Below, in pieces: positions 59,146 to 64,000 of a stretch of DNA of 64,000 bases. This stretch comes from CADCUY01 sp964242735 (lineage in GTDB: Bacteria; Actinomycetota; Actinomycetes; Actinomycetales; Quadrisphaeraceae): positions 96,685 through 160,684 of the forward strand of contig CAXTAK010000006.1 of assembly GCA_964242735.1 (NCBI GenBank). Direction: 5' to 3'. The translations under genes and the position numbers were made by a program. The stretch's first letter is position 1. Every line of letters begins with the position of its first letter. Under the pieces are notes generated by a model. The model saw only the letters and a list, made by a program, of their open reading frames with translations, was not told the origin of the DNA and searched no databases.

Positions 59146-60062
59146 TCAGGCGGCGTCGCGGCGGGCGGGGACCGGGACGCGCGCCAGGTCCTGCGCGACG
59201 ACGACGTCGCCGTGGACCTCGCGGGCCTCCGCCCCCAGCACACCCGAGTCGGGGTAGCGGGAGGAGAAGTGGGTGAGCACCAGGCGCCGCGCACCCGCCG
59301 CGGCGGCGATCCCCCCGGCCTGCCGCGCGGTCAGGTGCGCGTGCTCACCCGCCAGGTGCGCGTCGGCGGTGGTGAACGTGGCCTCGCACACCAGCAGGTC
59401 CGCGCCCTCCGCGAGCTCTGCGCGCCGTCGCACACCCTGGTGTCCATGACGAACGCGAACCGCTGACCCCGTCGGGGTGCGCTGACCTCCTCCACGCGCA
59501 CCACCCCGCCCGGCGTCGCCAGCGACCCCTCGCGCTGCAACCGCCCCACGTCCGGGCCCACCACGCCGCGCGCGGCGAGGGCCGCGGGCAGCATGCGGCG
59601 CCCGTCCGGCTCGACCAGGCGGTACCCCACCGTCGGCACCCGGTGGTCCAGGGCCACGGCTCCCAGCACCGCGCCGGCCAGCTCCAGCACGGGGCCGTCA
59701 CCGGTCACCGGGCGCTGGTCGACCAGTTCCGCCCCGTGGGCGGCGGCCCCCAGCAGGTGCCCGACGTGCTCCGCCGCCGCCTGGGGGTGGATCAGCGGCA
59801 CCGGGGCGCGCACCCCGTCCAGCGCCATCCGCTGCAGCACCCCCGGAAGACCCAGGCAGTGGTCGCCGTGGGCGTGGGTGATGGCGATCGCCGTGATGGC
59901 CGACGCCGGGACGCCGGCCAGGGTCATCTGCCGCTGCGTGCCCTCCCCGGGGTCCAGCAGCAGCCCCGCGCCGTCCCACCGCAGCAGGTACCCGTTGTGG
60001 TTCCGCGTCCGGGTCGGCACCTGCGAGGCCGTCCCCAGCACGACGAGCTCCCGCGCCGGCAC
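59146..60062 (-). CDS. rnz: ribonuclease Z (tRNA 3'-processing) with an internal frameshift
   Basis: From GTG 60062 (TACCGT seven bases upstream). Val-Leu-Gly-Thr-Ala-Ser-Gln-Val-Pro-Thr opens the MBL domain; the metal motif is His-Ala-His-Gly-Asp-His. The frame leaves homology after Asp-Thr-Arg-Val-Cys-Asp-Gly near 59425, and the remainder (Leu-Ala-Glu-Gly-Ala-Asp-Leu-Leu-Val-Cys-Glu-Ala-Thr-Phe to the end at 59146) continues in another frame. Adding one base in the GCGC repeat there gives a normal 305-residue protein. RNase Z matures tRNA 3' ends and is rarely dispensable, so a sequencing error is more likely than inactivation. Confidence 0.85.
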
Positions 60063-60166
60063 CCCGGCGACGGTAGCCGGGGCCGGCGTCGGACGGCGGT
60101 GGGGCACCGGACGGCGCCGCCGACGGTGGTCGGCCGACGGGCGGCCGGCCCGCCGGAGGAGCCCGC

Positions 60167-61756
60167 TCAGGCGGGGTGCAGCACCTGGGTGTGCCGCACG
60201 CCGCCGCCGATGTCGCGCAGCGAGACCTCCAGCGCCCCGCTGGCGCCCTCGATGCGGGCGTGGCCGAAGAACTGGTTGCCCGCCCCCGGGTCCTGGCTCG
60301 GGTAGTCGCCGGCGGCGGCGAAGACCTGCTGCGGCCCGAAGGTGGCGTCGAGGGCGTTGGGCCCGAACGTGCCGGAGTTGATCGGCCCGCCCACGAACTC
60401 CCAGAACGGGTCGAAGTCGGTGAACTGCGCCCGCGAGGGGTCGTAGTGGTGCGCCGCGCAGTAGTGCACGTCGGCGGTGAACCACACGAGGTTGCGCACC
60501 CCGGCCGCCTTCAGCCGCGAGAGCAGCCCGGCGATCTCCAGCTCCCGACCGAGCGGCGGGCCGCCGTCGGCGTTGGCCGCGCCCTCCTGCAGCGAGCCGT
60601 CCGGCACCACCAGGCCCAGGGGGATGTCGGCCATCACGGCCTTCCACGTGGCGGTGCTGCGGCTCGCCTCGCGCACCAGCCACTCCACCTGCTCGGCGCC
60701 CAGGTACGCCGTCTCCGGGCCCGCCGCCGGCTGGGTGTTCGCGGAGTTCGCCCCGCGGTACGTGCGCATGTCGAGCATGAACACGTCCAGGTGGGGCCCG
60801 CGCGAGAAGCGGCCGTAGACCTTGCCCTCGGCGTCGCGGCGCCTGTCGTCCAGCGGGTAGTAGCCGGTGAACGCCAGGCGGGCGCGCTCGGCGAGCACGT
60901 CGGTGCGCCGCTCGAGGGCGTACCGCGGGTCCTCGAGCACCTCGCCGGGGTACCAGTTGTTCGTCACCTCGTGGTCGTCCCACTGCACGTACAGCGGCAC
61001 GGCGGCGTTCATCGCCTGCACGTGCGGGTCGCCGAGGTTGTAGCGGTGGCGCCCGCGGAACTCCTCCAGGGTCTCGGCGACCTTGCCCACCCCGTCGGAG
61101 ACGACGTTGCGCCACGTGCTGCCGTCGGGCAGCACCACGCTCTCCGCGATGGGCCCGTCGGCGTAGATCGTGTCGCCGGAGTGCACCCAGAAGTCGGGGT
61201 CGGTGGCCGCCATCGCGGCGTAGCCCGGCATCCCCCGGTCCACGTGGCGCCCCCACCCCTGGCCCGCGGTGTCACCCGTCCACACGAAGGAGACGTCGCG
61301 GCGGTCCGCGGGCACCGTGGTCAGGCGCCCGCTGGACGCCGGCCCGTCACCGTCGGCGGTCTCCACCAGCAGGCGGTACTCGTAGGTCTCCCCGGGGCGG
61401 AGGTCGCGCAGGCGCACGGTGCCGGTCAGGTCGGTGCCGGCGTCCACGCGGGGGCCGCGGACCCGGCGCACGCCGCCGCGGCGCCCGGGCACCAGCACCT
61501 CGGCCACCAGAGCGCCCGGGCGGTCCGCGCGGCCCCACAGCACGGCGGTGTGCGCGGTGACGTCCCCGGAGGCCACGCCGTGGCTGAGCACCGCCCGGCC
61601 CGAGCGCACGACGCCCGCCGCGCCGGCGGCGCCCCAGGCCGCTGTGCCACCGGAGGTCACGAGCGCCGTCGTGCCGCCCAGGGCCAGGCCGGCGCGCAGC
61701 AGGGCGCGCCGGGTGGGCGACGAGGTGGGGGCGCTGGGTGTCGGGGTCTCGGACAT
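60167..61756 (-). CDS. phoD: alkaline phosphatase D (PhoD) family, Tat-exported
   Basis: 529 residues from ATG 61756, with GGAGG ten bases ahead (ATG 61765 is an alternative). The twin-arginine leader Thr-Arg-Arg-Ala-Leu-Leu (about 15-20) is followed by an N-terminal beta domain with Gly-Val-Ala-Ser-Gly-Asp-Val, and the phosphatase domain with Trp-Thr-Gly-Asp, His-Ser-Gly-Asp-Thr-Ile-Tyr-Ala-Asp, Trp-Asp-Asp-His-Glu and, later, Thr-Ala-Asp-Val-His-Tyr. PhoD enzymes are exported folded with metal (iron/calcium) and release phosphate from phosphodiesters and monoesters. Usually induced by phosphate starvation; no clear PHO box seen. Confidence 0.92.
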   Translation of the reverse strand: MSETPTPSAPTSSPTRRALLRAGLALGGTTALVTSGGTAAWGAAGAAGVVRSGRAVLSHGVASGDVTAHTAVLWGRADRPGALVAEVLVPGRRGGVRRVRGPRVDAGTDLTGTVRLRDLRPGETYEYRLLVETADGDGPASSGRLTTVPADRRDVSFVWTGDTAGQGWGRHVDRGMPGYAAMAATDPDFWVHSGDTIYADGPIAESVVLPDGSTWRNVVSDGVGKVAETLEEFRGRHRYNLGDPHVQAMNAAVPLYVQWDDHEVTNNWYPGEVLEDPRYALERRTDVLAERARLAFTGYYPLDDRRRDAEGKVYGRFSRGPHLDVFMLDMRTYRGANSANTQPAAGPETAYLGAEQVEWLVREASRSTATWKAVMADIPLGLVVPDGSLQEGAANADGGPPLGRELEIAGLLSRLKAAGVRNLVWFTADVHYCAAHHYDPSRAQFTDFDPFWEFVGGPINSGTFGPNALDATFGPQQVFAAAGDYPSQDPGAGNQFFGHARIEGASGALEVSLRDIGGGVRHTQVLHPA

Positions 61757-61861
61757 CTCGGTCATGCCTCCATGCAAGACCCCGTGGCACGGGCCGCGGG
61801 TGACGTTGCAGCGAGGAGTGGGTGAACGCTCGCTACGGTGCCGGCGACAGGGAGGACCGCT

Positions 61862-62239
61862 GTGACACGACCGCGCATGACGCTGACGAGCGTCGTCCTG
61901 GACTCACCCGACGCCCGCGAGCTCGCCGGCTTCTACCAGCGCCTGCTCGGCTGGGAGGCGCGCCAGGACGAGCCGGACTGGGTGGCCCTGCGCGCACCGG
62001 ACGGCGGCGCGGCGCTGTCCTTCCAGACCGAGCCCGGTCACACCCCGCCGGTGTGGCCCGCGGGGCCCGGGGACCCGCGGATGATGGCGCACCTCGACAT
62101 CGAGGTCGACGACCTCGGCGCCGCCAGCGCTCACGCCGTCGCCGTGGGCGCGGTGCTCGCCGACCACCAGCCGCAGGACGACGTGCGCGTGCACCTCGAC
62201 CCCGCGGGCCATCCCTTCTGCCTGTGGGTGTGCACCTGA
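61862..62239 (+). CDS. VOC family (glyoxalase/dioxygenase superfamily) protein
   Basis: 125 residues from GTG 61862, GGGAGGA five bases upstream; TACGGT at 61834-61839 may be the -10 box. Two beta-alpha-beta-beta-beta modules: Val-Val-Leu-Asp-Ser-Pro-Asp-Ala...Phe-Tyr-Gln-Arg-Leu-Leu-Gly-Trp and His-Leu-Asp-Ile-Glu-Val-Asp-Asp-Leu, ending Asp-Pro-Ala-Gly-His-Pro-Phe-Cys-Leu. Single-domain, dimeric; substrate unknown. Common actinobacterial type. Confidence 0.9.
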   Translation: MTRPRMTLTSVVLDSPDARELAGFYQRLLGWEARQDEPDWVALRAPDGGAALSFQTEPGHTPPVWPAGPGDPRMMAHLDIEVDDLGAASAHAVAVGAVLADHQPQDDVRVHLDPAGHPFCLWVCT

Positions 62240-62316
62240 GGCGGCTCACCGGGGGGCGTGCGCACACCCGCGCGTGACGCTGCCGCCCCCGCCGGGGTGG
62301 GCGGAGTCCGGTGGCG

Positions 62317-62514
62317 TCACCTGCCGCCGCACGTCGCCACCGTGGTGTTCGTCGACAGGAGCAGGTACCCGGCCTCGGTGATGGGCGTGGTCGCCCAGGG
62401 CTCCTCCCCGCGGTCGGCGAACCCGTCGTGGGCTCGGGCGTGGTGGACGTGGCGCGGCCAGGACAGGGCGATGAGGACGTCGAGGTCGAACAGCGCGAAG
62501 GGGCTGCTCAGCAT
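62317..62514 (-). pseudogene. VapC (PIN) toxin remnant, C-terminus lost
   Basis: 65 residues from ATG 62514. Ala-Leu-Phe-Asp-Leu-Asp-Val-Leu-Ile-Ala-Leu-Ser-Trp-Pro-Arg-His-Val-His-His is the start of a PIN toxin with the first acidic residue, and Trp-Ala-Thr-Thr-Pro-Ile-Thr-Glu-Ala-Gly contains the second (Glu). The frame stops at about half of the usual 130-140 residues, removing the last two acidic residues, so it cannot be active. Preceded on the same strand by an antitoxin fragment. Confidence 0.65.
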
Positions 62515-62669
62515 CGCGATGAGCGGTGACGACCTCGAGGGTGATCGGAGCGGCGTCCGCGTCCTGGGCGAAGACCGGGAAGCCGGTGGCCGTCGGCACC
62601 GTCGACGCCGCCAGCCCGCGCTGCGCCAGCAGCGACACGGCGACACCGATCGACGTGCCGCGGTCGGGT
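62506..62669 (-). pseudogene. VapB-type antitoxin remnant
   Basis: Approximate limits. The minus-strand frame reads Gly-Thr-Ser-Ile-Gly-x-Ala-Val-Ser-Leu-Leu-x-Gln-Arg-Gly-Leu-Ala and then Phe-Pro-Val-Phe-Ala-Gln-Asp, a C-terminal antitoxin pattern seen next to such toxins. The DNA-binding N-terminus is absent and no stop follows in frame. It overlaps the start of the PIN remnant. Confidence 0.5.
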
Positions 62670-62728
62670 CGGACCCCTCGCGGCGATGCGCGCCTGCCCG
62701 CTCGCTGCCCGCGCCCTGCGGTGCGCCC

Positions 62729-63439
62729 ATGGCATCGCGGCGCGCGTGGGTCACCGGCGGCGGCTCCGGCGTGGGGGCCGCCGCCGCGATGGCACTGGCC
62801 GCCGCCGGCCACGAGGTGGTCGTCTCCGGACGCCGCACGGACCGGGTGGGCGAGGTCGTCGAGGCCATCACGGCCACCGGCGGGCGCGCGCAGCCCCTGC
62901 CCCTCGACGTCACCGACAGCGCAGCGATCGCCGCAGCGGCTGACACGCTCGCCACCGTCGACGTGATCGTCGCCGCCGCGGCGCTCAACACCCCCCGCCG
63001 TCACTGGACCGACCTGGACCTGCCCGCCTTCGACGCCGTCGTGACCACCGACCTCACCGCGCTCGCGCACTGCGTGCTCGCCGTCCTGCCGGGGATGCGC
63101 GCCCGGCGCGACGGGCAGGTCGTCGTGGTCTCCTCGCGCGCCGCCGTCGACCGCTCCCCGGGGGCCGGCGCCGCCTACCGGGCCAGCAAGAGCGGCGCCG
63201 GTGAGCTCGTCGACAGCCTCAACGACGACCTGCACGCCGAGGGGATCCGCGCCACGCACCTGTGCCCGGGCGACATCGCCACCGACTTCATCAACGCCCG
63301 CCCCACCGTCCCCGACGCGGCGGCGCGCTCGACGATGCTGACGCCGGACGACGTCGCGCAGGTGATCGCGTTCATCGTGGCCAGCTCGGCCACCGTGCGC
63401 ATCGACGAGCTGGTGCTCTCCCCCAGCCGCCGGCCCTGA
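62729..63439 (+). CDS. short-chain dehydrogenase/reductase
   Basis: 236 residues from ATG 62729. Thr-Gly-Gly-Gly-Ser-Gly-Val-Gly (9-16) binds NAD(P); Ala-Ala-Ala-Leu-Asn (Asn of the tetrad region, usual Asn-Asn-Ala-Gly altered) near 85-89; Ser-Ser-Arg near 137; Tyr-Arg-Ala-Ser-Lys (about 150-154) is the YxxxK active site. Classical SDR, oxidising or reducing a hydroxyl of an unknown compound. The ATG follows a poor ribosome site, so the true start is uncertain by a few codons. Its 5' end is close to the VapBC remnant. Confidence 0.88.
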   Translation: MASRRAWVTGGGSGVGAAAAMALAAAGHEVVVSGRRTDRVGEVVEAITATGGRAQPLPLDVTDSAAIAAAADTLATVDVIVAAAALNTPRRHWTDLDLPAFDAVVTTDLTALAHCVLAVLPGMRARRDGQVVVVSSRAAVDRSPGAGAAYRASKSGAGELVDSLNDDLHAEGIRATHLCPGDIATDFINARPTVPDAAARSTMLTPDDVAQVIAFIVASSATVRIDELVLSPSRRP

Positions 63440-63442
63440 CCG

Positions 63443-64000
63443 GCGGTGACACCGCCCGTGGGGGACGTGGCGGTCGGCGGCGCGGAGCTCCTCGGTGGTG
63501 AGCGCCGACCACCACGCGGTGCCCGGCTCGGAGCGGCGCACCGCGCGCGCCGCCGAGAGGGCCGCGTCGGTGCTCAGCACCAGGACCACGTCGACGCCGC
63601 GGGTCGCAGCGATGACCCGCAGCCCGCGGACGAGGCCGGCGAGCACGCTGCCGCGCACGTCAGCGCCGCCGCTGGCCGCGGTGCCCAGCGCCGGGACGGC
63701 GAGGCGCAGCCGGCCGTGAGGGACGCCGCACTGGTCCAGCAGGTCGACGGCCTGGCCGACCGTCTCCAGGTGGTACGCCGCATCGCCGGTCCCCCCGAGC
63801 GGCACCGCGCCGAGCACGACCACCGGTTCGTCTGCGCGCCCACCGGGCAGCAGCTCGACCCGCAGTGCTCCGGCGCGACGGTGCTGCTCAGCGTGGTCGT
63901 CCCACCAGGCACCGACCCGCGCCGCCAGCGCGCCGTCACCGCGCAACCACCCGCGCTCGACCCTGCCGGCGGTGTCGGTGGGCAGCAGCCACGCGTCCAC
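63443..64000 (-). CDS. hypothetical protein, partial (start at or beyond window edge)
   Basis: The minus-strand frame is open from the window edge (GTG at 63998-64000 could be its start) and reads Asp-Ala-Trp-Leu-Leu-Pro-Thr-Asp, then Trp-Leu-Arg-Gly-Asp-Gly, Val-Leu-Gly-Ala-Val-Pro-Leu-Gly-Gly-Thr and Val-Leu-Val-Leu-Ser-Thr-Asp-Ala, a believable alpha/beta protein for about 165 residues. Past about 63500 it becomes His/Arg-rich and it stays open through the SDR gene on the other strand, so the real end is unclear. I do not recognise the family. Confidence 0.5.

Noticed and set aside
1..64000. CRISPR array, insertion sequence or prophage
   Set aside because: No regularly spaced repeats, transposase, integrase or phage structural genes were recognised.

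Overview
The window is about 64 kb of very GC-rich DNA (roughly three quarters G+C by eye, nearly every third codon position G or C). It reads as the chromosome of an actinomycete. Supporting signs are a resuscitation-promoting factor (Rpf-LysM), an NlpC/P60 hydrolase behind a ydaO-type c-di-AMP riboswitch, Ddn-like and Rv0909-like small proteins, frequent GTG starts, and many leaderless promoters with a TANNNT box six bases before the start codon. A member of or near the Kineosporiales is a guess from gene flavour only. Three runs of 100 N show it is a scaffolded draft. Two of them are flanked by exact copies of the same sequence (35 and 55 bp), so they are probably unmerged contig overlaps.

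Layout. 1-4.8 kb: DUF305 tail, small unknown proteins, a monooxygenase-fold protein, a secreted subtilase and an MBL hydrolase. 4.9-8.6 kb: a two-gene ABC exporter interrupted by a gap. 8.8-16.2 kb: a lipid-type cluster made of a divergent ferritin-like diiron protein (acyl-ACP desaturase-like), then fatty acyl reductase fused to a HAD phosphatase, zinc alcohol dehydrogenase, a LarA-family (nickel-pincer) protein and a PlsC acyltransferase. 16.4-18.8 kb: flavin monooxygenase and a secreted beta-propeller. 18.9-21.8 kb: larE, divergent from larBC, the complete set for the nickel-pincer nucleotide cofactor that LarA proteins use. 21.9-34 kb: DUF4349 lipoprotein, GH15, second Zn-dehydrogenase, DUF1622, Gfo/Idh oxidoreductase, EAL-CBS protein, DUF1059, UbiA-type prenyltransferase, glutathionyl-hydroquinone-reductase-like protein, flavin disulfide oxidoreductase, methyltransferase, DUF429. 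34-38.7 kb: cold-shock protein, peroxiredoxin, SRPBCC protein, Rpf-LysM, Rv0909-like antitoxin, NlpC/P60 with its riboswitch. 38.8-48.7 kb: GH31, methyltransferase, GT39-like mannosyltransferase, PAP2 phosphatase, metallophosphoesterase, GH3.

48.7-50.8 kb: a TOPRIM-like plus AAA ATPase pair (defence type, ATPase frame broken) directly downstream of tRNA-Ala(GGC). 50.9-55.6 kb: a 25-residue peptide gene, HATPase, lipoprotein, membrane protein, HisD paralogue, Ddn-like reductase and aldo/keto reductase. 55.6-56.7 kb: a decayed VapBC followed by an intact Phd/VapC pair. 56.8-64 kb: LLM oxidoreductase, proline-iminopeptidase-like hydrolase, a frameshifted RNase Z, PhoD phosphatase, VOC protein, another VapBC remnant, an SDR and a partial unknown gene.

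The most interesting unit is the co-location of a divergent LarA homologue inside an acyl-lipid operon with all three cofactor genes larB, larC and larE a few kilobases away. Together they suggest a nickel-dependent step in the metabolism of a fatty alcohol or hydroxy-acyl compound. The enzymatic step itself is not known to me.
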